Under the pieces are notes generated by a model. That model saw only the letters and a program-made list of their open reading frames with translations. It was not told the DNA's origin and ran no database searches. Shown here piece after piece: positions 7,990 to 16,766 of a stretch of 64,000 bases of DNA (the first letter of the stretch is position 1; every line of letters starts with the position of its first letter). The translations under genes were made by a program, and so were the position numbers. This stretch comes from Bacteroides ihuae (GTDB lineage Bacteria > Bacteroidota > Bacteroidia > Bacteroidales > Bacteroidaceae), in NCBI RefSeq assembly GCF_900104585.1, contig NZ_FNVX01000004.1, positions 682,001 to 746,000 of the forward strand, written 5' to 3'.

Positions 7990-8625
7990 TTATTCTATTG
8001 TTTTAATCAACTCTAAATCCGAACTGACGAGAATCGGCAAGTTAGCCGTAACCTTTTCTGCAGGCCAATCCCACCATTTCAAGCCTAGAAGATAGTTGAT
8101 TAATTCATCGTCAAATCGCTTCTTTACTATTCTAGCAGGGTTTCCCCCTGCAACATGATAAGAAGGTACATCCTTTGTCACCACCGAATTAGCAGCAATA
8201 ATTGCTCCATCACCAATGGTTACGCCCGGCATTACAGTTACGTTTTGCCCAATCCACACATCATTGCCCACTATCGTATCTCCTTTCAAAGGCAAATCGG
8301 CCAACGCTGGCATTGCCTTTTCCCACCCGTTCATCATGATCCCAAACGGATACGTCGTCACCGAGTTCATCTGATGATTCGCTCCGTTCATAATGAATTG
8401 GATGCCTTTGGCTATGGCACAAAACTTTCCAATGATTAGTTTATCTCCAATAAACGGATAGTGGTGAGTGACGTGCTTCTCGAAATCTTCTGCGCCATCT
8501 GCGTCATCATAGTATGTGTAATCTCCAACAATAATATTAGGGTTAGTCACTACATTCTTGATATAACACACTTGCTTGATATTCTCGTTGGGATATAACT
8601 TGTTGGGGTCTGGTCCGTTAGTCAT
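7990..8625 (-). CDS. Vat-family streptogramin A / xenobiotic O-acetyltransferase
   Basis: 211 residues. A left-handed beta-helix acetyltransferase using acetyl-CoA. It shows hexapeptide repeats (IVGNDVWIGQNVTVMPGVTIGDGAIIAANSVVTKDV) and the Vat signature block IMNGANHQMNSVTTYPFG with the catalytic His (H84), then GGNPARIVKKRFDDELI and LKWWDWP. The start at 8625 gives MTNGPDPNKLYP, which lines up with the N-terminus of known Vat proteins; an upstream in-frame ATG at 8658 adds 11 unlikely residues. Length matches the family. It lies 67 bp after a barrel gene on the same strand. Chromosomal Vat-like enzymes need not confer resistance, so substrate is uncertain. Confidence 0.88.
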   Translation of the reverse strand: MTNGPDPNKLYPNENIKQVCYIKNVVTNPNIIVGDYTYYDDADGAEDFEKHVTHHYPFIGDKLIIGKFCAIAKGIQFIMNGANHQMNSVTTYPFGIMMNGWEKAMPALADLPLKGDTIVGNDVWIGQNVTVMPGVTIGDGAIIAANSVVTKDVPSYHVAGGNPARIVKKRFDDELINYLLGLKWWDWPAEKVTANLPILVSSDLELIKTIE

Positions 8626-8692
8626 CTTGTTACAATTATTATTATACAATATGCACATTAATAACTGAAATATCTATTGTTGTTGCTACCTT

Positions 8693-9493
8693 TTAGAGAT
8701 GCCAGCTGAACCCAAACGTATAAGTCCATTCACCAAAGAAAAAGTGCTGACTAGCTTTGTCTGAGCTATCTTTCGTCGTACGTATGCTTGGCATGTTGAT
8801 GTATCCCTCTTTCAATTCAGAACGAAGGAAAAACAAATCCCACAATAGAACATCTACCCCAGCCTTGGCACTCAGTCCGAAACCTGAAAGATGAAAGGCA
8901 TCGTGCCTCTCTTCGCCCATAAGAGTCGCATTCGTTTTAGGCAAGAGAAAACCTGCGCCTCCACCCAAGAGGCCGTTAACTTTCAGAATGCCTTTGTGAT
9001 AATAGTTCTTATAAAACTCAATCTCCGAATTGATGTAATTCAATCCATCGGTGTGCTCGTACATCAAGAAATCTTCAGTAAGCTTTATAGAGCCATCGTT
9101 GATCCTGTTTTCAAAGGCAGGACGCACCTTGCCGTCTATGTCTACCGTCTGATTCTGGTTCATCACATACTTCATGTGATCCACTCCAATAGTGATGGCA
9201 ACATTATCTTTAATAAAATAACCCAACCTGAAGTTTGTTTGTGGAATCGTTATTCTATCCAATTGGAAATAGTTATGATAACTAAACGATGATTGTTTAT
9301 CGGACGCCTTCACATCACGCAGAGTGAAGTTATAATCATTCCCTTTATAATGAATGTCCGAATTTGTATACGCACCCCTGTTCCAACCCCAGAAGGCATA
9401 GAAAGTCCCTTTCTTATAAGCCGGTTCAGACTGGGCAAAAGCCAATGTGCCACTGGCAAGAAGAGAGACGATAACGACTAATTGCTTAAACAT
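8693..9493 (-). CDS. Predicted small outer-membrane beta-barrel protein
   Basis: 266 residues. The signal peptide ends near LAFA/QSEP. The mature part alternates hydrophobic and polar residues in strand-like blocks (KKGTFYAFWGWNRGAY, FRLGYFIKDNVAITIGVDHMKY, FHLSGFGLSAKAGVDVLLWDLFFLRSELKEGY) and ends FGEWTYTFGFSWHL, typical of an 8-12 strand barrel. I do not recognise a named family. It is followed by the Vat gene 67 bp downstream, possibly co-transcribed. Function unknown. Confidence 0.7.
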   Translation of the reverse strand: MFKQLVVIVSLLASGTLAFAQSEPAYKKGTFYAFWGWNRGAYTNSDIHYKGNDYNFTLRDVKASDKQSSFSYHNYFQLDRITIPQTNFRLGYFIKDNVAITIGVDHMKYVMNQNQTVDIDGKVRPAFENRINDGSIKLTEDFLMYEHTDGLNYINSEIEFYKNYYHKGILKVNGLLGGGAGFLLPKTNATLMGEERHDAFHLSGFGLSAKAGVDVLLWDLFFLRSELKEGYINMPSIRTTKDSSDKASQHFFFGEWTYTFGFSWHL

Positions 9494-9827
9494 AATCTCT
9501 ATTTTTAAAAAAGACGAAAATTATTACTTGTGATCTGTTTTCTCAGCCAGAGAATCAATCGAGTACTATCCATTCAACTCTGAGCATAAGATTCACTTTG
9601 ATTTTAACGAGAAAGGGATAATATTTGTTCAGCAACTTTATATGAAATAGAAAGCAAAGAAAAGAAGAGCTACGCTTTTTCACACAGAAGAACAATACCC
9701 TACTCTCGGTATATTGCCTCGTCAATAATGATAACATGTGGGTATTGTAGCCACCTTGTTTATTAGCGAACTTTGCATCAGATTAATTAACACTAAAAAT
9801 CACAAATGATTCCTTGCGAAATGAAAC
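9494..9827. other. Intergenic region between divergent genes
   Basis: 334 bp. It contains the promoter for the ABC operon near 9745-9775. A 60-codon minus-strand frame inside it looks spurious. Nothing else recognised. Confidence 0.5.
9745..9775 (+). promoter_or_regulatory. Promoter candidate of the six-gene ABC/TonB operon
   Basis: TTG at 9745-9747, 20 bp, then GAACTTTG at 9768-9775. Spacing fits the Bacteroidota consensus; the -7 box deviates at its first base. It lies about 50 bp before the first gene. Confidence 0.45.
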
Positions 9828-10727
9828 ATGGAAAAAGAGGCAAAAAAAATGAAAGATGTAATTATTGAATGCGATAAAATAACGCATTATTATGGCACTA
9901 GGCTTATTTATGAAAACCTGACTTTTGAAGTAGAAAAAGGAAAAATATTAGGTCTTCTTGGGAAGAATGGAACAGGCAAAACTACTATTATCAATATACT
10001 AAACGGTTATCTCAATCCAAGTTCCGGTTATTGCCGCTTGTTTGGTGAAGAGATGAGACACATCTCACCTCAAACCAAAAGCCGTATCGGTTTATTGCTC
10101 GAAGGACATATCCAACATACTTATTTCAATATTGTCCAGATAGAAAAATTTTATAGCCAATTTTTCCCTAATTGGAGAAAGGATGCCTACTATGAGTTAC
10201 TAAAGAAAACACAGGTCTCTACGACGCAGAAGATCAGTACCATGTCGTGCGGACAACGCTCGCAGGTGGCCTTAGGCCTACTTTTTGCCCAGAATCCGGA
10301 GCTACTTATACTAGACGACTTTTCCATGGGGCTTGATCCAGGATACAGACGTTTGTTTGTGCAATACCTCAAAGAATATTCTACGGCCGAAGACAAAACA
10401 ATCTTCTTAACATCACATATCATACAAGATATGGAGCTGCTCATAGACGACTGCCTAATTCTCGACTATGGGAGAATTCTTCTTCATAAACCAACCCAAT
10501 ATATTTTAGAAAGCTTCAAACGGTATCGATTTTCATCAAAAGCTGATGAAATAAAGAGAAATAACGATTTATGGAATACAGAAAAGATAGGTGCCACATG
10601 GGAGACTTATTCTTTCCTTCCACAAGAAAAGGTGAGTGAAATATTATCTCCATATAATATCAGCAACCTTACAGTAAACAATATTTCACTAGAAGACGCT
10701 TTTATCGGGTTAACCGGAAAGTATTAA
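9828..10727 (+). CDS. ABC transporter ATP-binding protein
   Basis: 299 residues. Nucleotide-binding domain with Walker A GKNGTGKT (residues 45-52), signature MSCGQRSQ instead of LSGGQ (139-146), Walker B LLILDD (159-164) and switch His in LTSHIIQDME. The catalytic Glu after Walker B is Asp (DDFSMGLDP), seen in some drug- or bacitracin-type exporters. The C-terminal about 85 residues have no recognised motif. The start is the first ATG; an alternative at 9849 (MKDVIIEC) has a purine-rich GAGG 9 bp upstream and would also give a complete domain. First gene of an operon of six; partners are the membrane proteins at 10765 and 11465. Confidence 0.88.
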   Translation: MEKEAKKMKDVIIECDKITHYYGTRLIYENLTFEVEKGKILGLLGKNGTGKTTIINILNGYLNPSSGYCRLFGEEMRHISPQTKSRIGLLLEGHIQHTYFNIVQIEKFYSQFFPNWRKDAYYELLKKTQVSTTQKISTMSCGQRSQVALGLLFAQNPELLILDDFSMGLDPGYRRLFVQYLKEYSTAEDKTIFLTSHIIQDMELLIDDCLILDYGRILLHKPTQYILESFKRYRFSSKADEIKRNNDLWNTEKIGATWETYSFLPQEKVSEILSPYNISNLTVNNISLEDAFIGLTGKY

Positions 10728-10764
10728 CACACAATACACCTAAAATATAAATAGACAATAAATC

Positions 10765-11433
10765 ATGATCAAAGCCCTCTTTTATAAAGAATGGATTAAA
10801 ACCAACAAAGTAGTATGGCTGCTAATCTTCCTATTCGGAGGATGCATCACATATAGCTTTATTCGCTTAGCTCAAATGTTAAGAATTTATGGTGCAGTAG
10901 AAACATGGAACAGTATACTATTAAAAGATATCATAATGATTTCAGAGATAGAATACCTCCCTCTGTTAGCCGGTCTGCTGATGGCTCTGTCACAATATAT
11001 CCCGGAAATGACGGATAAAAGATTGAAACTAACCTTACATTTACCTAGAGGTGAGAATCAAATTATGCTATCGCTTTTGGCTTATGGCAGTACAGTACTT
11101 ATCAGCCTATTTACTGCTTCCTGCCTCATTTTCTTGGTCGGCTTGCGCTATTACTTCGCACAAGAAATCGTGATGCTCAACTTATGGGCATCTCTCCCTT
11201 GGTTCGTGGGTGGGTTTATGGCCTACCTGCTTTTCTCATGGATCTGCTTAGAACCCACATGGAAACAGCGTACGTTCAATTCATTAATATCCATCACTCT
11301 CCTTTCCTTATTTTATATTGACGGAAAACAAGGTAGTTATTTTCCCTTTATTCTGTATGCCATAGCATTGGTTATTCTCTGCATCTCTTTCCCTTTTTAT
11401 TCCGCCGAACGGTTTAAAGAAGGCGCACAGTAA
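10765..11433 (+). CDS. Integral membrane protein, probable ABC-2 type permease
   Basis: 222 residues with about six hydrophobic segments: WLLIFLFGGCITYSF, IEYLPLLAGLLMAL, LSLLAYGSTVLISLFTASCLIFLVGL, LPWFVGGFMAYLLFSWICL, SLISITLLSLFYID and FPFILYAIALVILCISF. Helix count and position directly after the ATPase fit an ABC-2 permease subunit. The loop after the second segment (MTDKRLKLTLHLPRGENQIML) resembles the coupling region of such permeases. Substrate unknown. Confidence 0.75.
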   Translation: MIKALFYKEWIKTNKVVWLLIFLFGGCITYSFIRLAQMLRIYGAVETWNSILLKDIIMISEIEYLPLLAGLLMALSQYIPEMTDKRLKLTLHLPRGENQIMLSLLAYGSTVLISLFTASCLIFLVGLRYYFAQEIVMLNLWASLPWFVGGFMAYLLFSWICLEPTWKQRTFNSLISITLLSLFYIDGKQGSYFPFILYAIALVILCISFPFYSAERFKEGAQ

Positions 11434-11464
11434 AGTAAGACCAACACATTAATAACAAAGAACG

Positions 11465-12712
11465 ATGAAACAAAAATCAAAAATATATACCTTAATTTTG
11501 CTGCTTGTAACAGCCATGGGCTTCTACACTATTCCAGCTCTCGTGAAGATGATGACCGAAGATGCTGATGATTATCCATTCGTATACTACAGTTCTATCT
11601 TGAAAGATTTTTGCTTTGTAGAGTATCAAAATACAGATGCTCTCATGCATGACAGAGCCGGCAATGTGTATACCCAAACCCAATTCGACTCGCTATTACC
11701 TCTGCTCAACTACCGTCAACTCATCCTTGATGGACGACTCCCAGACTCGATAAACGGACATGAGGTCTCGGCGCCTATCCTACAGGCAAAAAACGTAGTC
11801 TACCGATACAGTCCTGATAAAATATACACACCCGAAAGCGGACTATACATTATGTATGAGTCAGCGCCCAAAAGGATAAACGGAGATACTCCCACAGACG
11901 TTTTTCGCTTTACAGATAGAATAGAGTTCATTGATATTAAATCGAATAAAGTAAAATCCGAAAAGAGCTATTCCTTTCAACAAGCGATAGATAAAGCAGG
12001 ATATGCATTTCCCCCACAGTGGATTTCAGGTAATATGAATCCAATGAAGCCATACGACCAAGGTTACTTTTCTCTTGATGCAAAAGGGGAATTGTATCAC
12101 ATAAAAATGGTTAATGGGCATCCTTTTGTGCGTAACACCCACATAGGAGAGAAGATGAAGATCGAACGCTTTGTGATGGTGGAGATGGCCGATAAACGAT
12201 TTTCGGGTTTTCTGTTTGATCAACAAGGATTTGTTTATATAATCGAAGCTGACAAAGAGAAATATAAGCCACTCAAACTAGATATTGATACCATAGACAT
12301 CAAACATGACGAAATGTTGGTTATGGGCAATCTTCTCTATTGGACTGTAACAGTTACACGACAAGACAAACAGTCATACTACGCTTTGGAGACCGGACCG
12401 TTGAAACGTGTAGCGGCGCATGAAGTGATAGGTAGCATCGGAAAATGGGAGATCGCTAGTAAATGGCTATTTCCTGTATATCTGGACTTTGAGAGCAATA
12501 CAACAAAGTACATTGCACCTGTTGCTCGTTTCACCGGATACTATGTTTTCTTCTTAAATCTAATTTTGGCACTGCTCGTGGCATTCTTCATTCCTAATAC
12601 CAAAAGTAAGCGAGCATTCTATTCGACGTATGTTTTGTTGACCGGTATCGTAGGACTTATAGCATTATCTATCTTACCGGATTTTATAAAGAAGAAAGCA
12701 AATAAATCCTAG
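11465..12712 (+). CDS. DUF4857-type membrane-anchored protein
   Basis: 415 residues. One N-terminal membrane segment (IYTLILLLVTAMGFYTIPAL), a large predicted extracytoplasmic domain (about 30-355) rich in beta structure, and two C-terminal membrane segments (YYVFFLNLILALLVAFFIP and TYVLLTGIVGLIALSILPDF). The pattern matches the Bacteroidota DUF4857 family. It sits third in the operon between the ABC permease and the TonB receptor, so I infer that it bridges inner-membrane transport and the periplasm. The family's biochemical role is not known to me. Confidence 0.75.
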   Translation: MKQKSKIYTLILLLVTAMGFYTIPALVKMMTEDADDYPFVYYSSILKDFCFVEYQNTDALMHDRAGNVYTQTQFDSLLPLLNYRQLILDGRLPDSINGHEVSAPILQAKNVVYRYSPDKIYTPESGLYIMYESAPKRINGDTPTDVFRFTDRIEFIDIKSNKVKSEKSYSFQQAIDKAGYAFPPQWISGNMNPMKPYDQGYFSLDAKGELYHIKMVNGHPFVRNTHIGEKMKIERFVMVEMADKRFSGFLFDQQGFVYIIEADKEKYKPLKLDIDTIDIKHDEMLVMGNLLYWTVTVTRQDKQSYYALETGPLKRVAAHEVIGSIGKWEIASKWLFPVYLDFESNTTKYIAPVARFTGYYVFFLNLILALLVAFFIPNTKSKRAFYSTYVLLTGIVGLIALSILPDFIKKKANKS

Positions 12713-12719
12713 AAATAGC

Positions 12720-15500
12720 ATGAACCGACTATCACTCATCTTCATCACTTTCTTATGCTTTGGATCGCTACAAGCAAGCAATACCAAGAGTGGAGGATAC
12801 ACTGTTTCTATTAGAATCATTGATAGCAAACAGAAAACGCCACTCGAATATGCACTGATCTATCTGTCCGGAAACGACAAAAAATACAGTGCAATAAGTG
12901 ACGAAGACGGGAAAGTAAATATGCAAGGCATTGCCCACGACAAATACCAACTGACGGTATCTTATTTAGGATACGAAAAATACATGAAGGAAATTATCTT
13001 GAATGGGAATCTATCCTTGACCGTTTTAATGAAATCCACTCTCAACAGTTTGGATGAGGTGGTTGTCACAGCATCCGAATCAAAAGGAATGACCAGTTCT
13101 TCCATCATCGACCGAAAGGCCATGGAGCACTTACAGCCATCCAGTTTCAGCGATTTACTCGAATTATTGCCTGGAGGATATGCAGTAGATCCATCTCTCA
13201 CATCTGCAAATTCGATTGATATGAGAGGGGTTAGCGTCAATAGCAATGACTACAAAACATCTTCACTTGGCACCTCTTTTCTAATGGATGGAGTTCCCAT
13301 ATCTACCGATGCCAACATGCAATATACGTCTGGCCCCGAAATGTCTATAAACGGAGGTGGATATGCCGATGCGAGTAGAAGTACAACAAACAAAGGAATA
13401 GATATGCGCTCACTATCTACCGACCAAATTGAGCGTGTCGAATTTATACGCGGCATCCCTTCTGCAAAATATGGCAATCTGACCAGTGGATTAGTGAAGA
13501 TAGAACGAAAAAAAGGAGCCGGCAAGTTGGAAGGACGATTCAAAGTAGACTCTGACAGTAAATTATTGGCCATCAGTAAAGGCTTAGACATTTGCGAAAG
13601 AACAAGCCTAAATCTTGGGCTCGATTTTCTTGATGCGAGAGCCGACCCCACAGATAAATTTGAAGGCTATCAGCGTATAAACACCTCTATGCGACTCAAT
13701 CGCAAATGGCTGCACAAAAATGACTCGGAGCTACAATGGAATATAACTCTGGACTATGAGCACACGCTAGATGACGTCAAAACCGATCCGGACACAGGAT
13801 ATACGCCTACCGATAGTTACAAATCAAGTTACAATCGATTTGCATTAAGCAACAATCTTTTGTGGATTTTCAACAAGCCGGCTTTTTTAAAGAAAGTAGA
13901 GCTTATCACTGCTACATCCTATGAATTAGACAAAATAGAACAGCATAAGTTTGTGCAAATAACGGCTCCTACGGCTATCCCAAACACGACAGAACAAGGA
14001 GAATCAGACGGGATCTACCTGCCGGCAAACTGGGTGTCTGAATTGATCGTGGACGGTAAGCCACTCTCCCTTTTTGCACAAGGCTCGACAACATCAAACT
14101 TCACAACGCTTAACATTGTCCACAATCTCCTCACAGGGTTAGAGTGGACATACGACAAGAATTTCGGAAAAGGACAAGTCTATGACGTAACCCGCCCCCC
14201 ATCATCCGACATGTCTACCCGTCCGCGACGTTATTCGGACATACCCGCCAACCAGGAATGGTCATTCTTTGCCGAAGATGCAGTCAGTGTGCCTTTAGGT
14301 CGCAACCAACTACAAGTAAGTGCAGGAGTAAGAGGCATGAGTGTATTAAACCTTGGCGCAGAATACGCCATGAACGGAAAAGTCTATATTGACCCGAGGA
14401 TAAATACCGAATGGACATTCCCCATATTCAATATTAATAAAAAGCCTCTAACAGTATCTCTGTCGGCAGGAATAGGCTGGCAAAGCAAGACTCCCACTCT
14501 CAATCAGTTGTATCCAGACTTTGTCTACAATGACATTGTTCAATTGAATTATTACCACAACAACCCCGATTACCGAAGAATCAATTTAATGACCTATAAA
14601 AACAAGGTCATCAATTACGATTTAGAACCTGCCCGCAACAGAAAATGGGAAGTCCGTTTAAATGCATCTTACGACAATAATAACCTTTCCGTCACCTACT
14701 TTCGTGAGTCAATGACCAACGGATTTCGAACACAAAAGCAATGCACACAGACACAAGTATATAAGAGATATGATTCGTCCGCCATTAACTCAAAAACGTT
14801 AACCGCCCCTCCCGATCTTGCCAATATCCCCTATACCAATGACACTATCCTATCCTTATTCAGTGCATCAACCAATGGAAGTGCCACTTTGAAAGAAGGA
14901 GTAGAATTCACTTTCTCCTCCAAACGCATCGAAGCACTAAAGACAAGACTCACCATTACAGGGGCTTGGTTCAAGACGAACTATGATAACAGCATACCTA
15001 TTTATAGAGCCTCAAGCCAGGTACTTAACGGTAAAGCAATACAAGAAATAGGCATCTACGAATCAACCGGAGGATACGAAAAGCAACGATTCAACACTAA
15101 TTTCATGTTCGACACCTACATTCCGATTATTAGTTTTGAATTTTCCACATCTCTCCAGTGTGTGTGGTTCTCAACAAGCAAGACGAAACAGTATAGCGGA
15201 ACGCCGCTGGCTTATGTTGATCTGAAAGGAGAAACTCATCCTTATACAGAGATAGAAATGAATGACGCCAGACTTCAATGGCTCAACATCGCAGTAAGTC
15301 CTACCGCCTTTCAAACCCAAAAGGTACCATTTGGGATGAATATCAACCTTAAGATGTCTAAAACATTCAAAGAACTATTCAGGGTATCCCTATTTGTAAA
15401 CAAATTACTGGATTATCACCCCGACTATGTATCAAACGGTGTAACCATCAGACGAAATGTATCACCCTATTTTGGCACTGAATTAACCTTCAAATTATAA
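12720..15500 (+). CDS. TonB-dependent receptor with carboxypeptidase-like N-terminal domain
   Basis: 926 residues. The signal peptide ends near SLQA/SNTK. Residues about 28-110 form a CarboxypepD_reg-like domain (GGYTVSIRIIDSKQKTPLEYALIYL ... YLGYEKYMKEI). A TonB-box-like DEVVVTAS is followed by the plug (SFSDLLELLPGG ... SFLMDGVPI ... IERVEFIRGIPSAKYGNLTSGLVKI) and a 22-strand-type barrel ending YFGTELTFKL. It is an energised outer-membrane importer. It starts 7 bp after the DUF4857 gene, within the same operon as the ABC subunits. No siderophore, haem or vitamin signature is evident; substrate unknown. Confidence 0.9.
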   Translation: MNRLSLIFITFLCFGSLQASNTKSGGYTVSIRIIDSKQKTPLEYALIYLSGNDKKYSAISDEDGKVNMQGIAHDKYQLTVSYLGYEKYMKEIILNGNLSLTVLMKSTLNSLDEVVVTASESKGMTSSSIIDRKAMEHLQPSSFSDLLELLPGGYAVDPSLTSANSIDMRGVSVNSNDYKTSSLGTSFLMDGVPISTDANMQYTSGPEMSINGGGYADASRSTTNKGIDMRSLSTDQIERVEFIRGIPSAKYGNLTSGLVKIERKKGAGKLEGRFKVDSDSKLLAISKGLDICERTSLNLGLDFLDARADPTDKFEGYQRINTSMRLNRKWLHKNDSELQWNITLDYEHTLDDVKTDPDTGYTPTDSYKSSYNRFALSNNLLWIFNKPAFLKKVELITATSYELDKIEQHKFVQITAPTAIPNTTEQGESDGIYLPANWVSELIVDGKPLSLFAQGSTTSNFTTLNIVHNLLTGLEWTYDKNFGKGQVYDVTRPPSSDMSTRPRRYSDIPANQEWSFFAEDAVSVPLGRNQLQVSAGVRGMSVLNLGAEYAMNGKVYIDPRINTEWTFPIFNINKKPLTVSLSAGIGWQSKTPTLNQLYPDFVYNDIVQLNYYHNNPDYRRINLMTYKNKVINYDLEPARNRKWEVRLNASYDNNNLSVTYFRESMTNGFRTQKQCTQTQVYKRYDSSAINSKTLTAPPDLANIPYTNDTILSLFSASTNGSATLKEGVEFTFSSKRIEALKTRLTITGAWFKTNYDNSIPIYRASSQVLNGKAIQEIGIYESTGGYEKQRFNTNFMFDTYIPIISFEFSTSLQCVWFSTSKTKQYSGTPLAYVDLKGETHPYTEIEMNDARLQWLNIAVSPTAFQTQKVPFGMNINLKMSKTFKELFRVSLFVNKLLDYHPDYVSNGVTIRRNVSPYFGTELTFKL

Positions 15501-15533
15501 ACCATTATTATTAAATTAAAGAATCATATAAAG

Positions 15534-16745
15534 ATGAAAATTAAATTATTTGCTATTTGCACCTTATTTTGTTTATCTGCCGTTTTGTTGAACTCATGTA
15601 GCGACAACGACGACACAGTGAAGACAACCAATCTCAAAGTGACCCTAACCTCTCCTGACGGTATAACGTACACTTCGCTCTCAGATATTAGTTTACTACT
15701 GAAAGAAACCAATACCGGGAAAGTAACAACAGTAAACAATGCAACGATAAGTGGAAATGTATTGAGTGCTACCGTAAATGAAGGCACCTATAATGTTACA
15801 GTAGAAGGCAACGCACAGTATACGGTAGATGGAGAAACACAAACAAAACCAATAAGAGGTTATAAAGAATCCATCGTGGCAACAGGCATAGTGCTCAATA
15901 TGAATTTAGCTTCCTTCATTTACTCTCCTTCGACTTCAGGTTTTGTCTTCAAAGAAATTTTTTATACCGGCTCACTCACCCCTGAAGGAAAACAGACCTC
16001 TGATCAATATTTTGTAATATACAATAATTCAGACCAAACGCTATATGCCGATGGTTTATTCATTTCAGATTCAGAGTTTATGACTGTTGAAAAACAAACT
16101 TATACTCCCGATATTATGAACACCGCTTTCACTGTTAGTTCTATGATTACTGTTCCTGGATCAGGCAAGGAACACCCTATAGAACCTGGGAAATCTTTTA
16201 TCATAGCAAATAGTGCGGTTGATTATAAAGAAATCAATTCTAACTCTATCGATTTAAGCAAAGCCGATTTTGAGATAGCTAACGGTATAGACATGGATGA
16301 TACAGATAATCCTGAAGTACCGAATATGCTCAACATCGTGGGCAATATGGTTATGCATAATAGAGGATTTAGAAGTTATGTCTTGGGAAAAATGGAGGTC
16401 GAATCTGAAACATACCTGAAAGATTATGTGTACACATGTACCTGGAAGTTTACTTTCGAAGATTATTCATTCGACGAAAGTGACGATTACTATAAGGTAC
16501 CAAATACATGGATACAAGACGCAGTTAATCTAAGTGTAGCATCGGACTTTCAGTGGATAGTGACTGCTCCGTCGTTAGACATGGGATGGACATACTGTGG
16601 CAAGATAGACGCTGATCCTACAAGATATGGAAAAAGTGTACAACGCAAGATTGCCGGTGAGATGGAAGGACGTAAAATTCTACAAGATACGAACAACTCA
16701 ACCTTGGACTTCAACGCTGAAACAGTTATCTCATTGAAAAAATAG
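15534..16745 (+). CDS. DUF4876 lipoprotein
   Basis: 403 residues. A lipoprotein signal ends VLLNSC with acidic SDNDD just after the Cys, a Bacteroides surface-export-type pattern. Residues about 30-115 form an Ig/CNA-like beta domain (LKVTLTSPDGITYTSLSDISLLLKE); the remainder, starting FVFKEIFYTGSLTPEGKQTSDQYFVIYNNSD, resembles a lamin-tail-like fold as in DUF4876. It lies 33 bp after the TonB receptor gene and 21 bp before the barrel gene. Inferred role: a surface-exposed binding partner of the receptor. Confidence 0.82.
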   Translation: MKIKLFAICTLFCLSAVLLNSCSDNDDTVKTTNLKVTLTSPDGITYTSLSDISLLLKETNTGKVTTVNNATISGNVLSATVNEGTYNVTVEGNAQYTVDGETQTKPIRGYKESIVATGIVLNMNLASFIYSPSTSGFVFKEIFYTGSLTPEGKQTSDQYFVIYNNSDQTLYADGLFISDSEFMTVEKQTYTPDIMNTAFTVSSMITVPGSGKEHPIEPGKSFIIANSAVDYKEINSNSIDLSKADFEIANGIDMDDTDNPEVPNMLNIVGNMVMHNRGFRSYVLGKMEVESETYLKDYVYTCTWKFTFEDYSFDESDDYYKVPNTWIQDAVNLSVASDFQWIVTAPSLDMGWTYCGKIDADPTRYGKSVQRKIAGEMEGRKILQDTNNSTLDFNAETVISLKK

Positions 16746-16766
16746 TTCAAAAAAAACCAAGAATAT

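Noticed and set aside
9555..9737. 60-codon minus-strand frame in the intergenic region
   Set aside because: No start context, no motif and a biased composition; likely chance.
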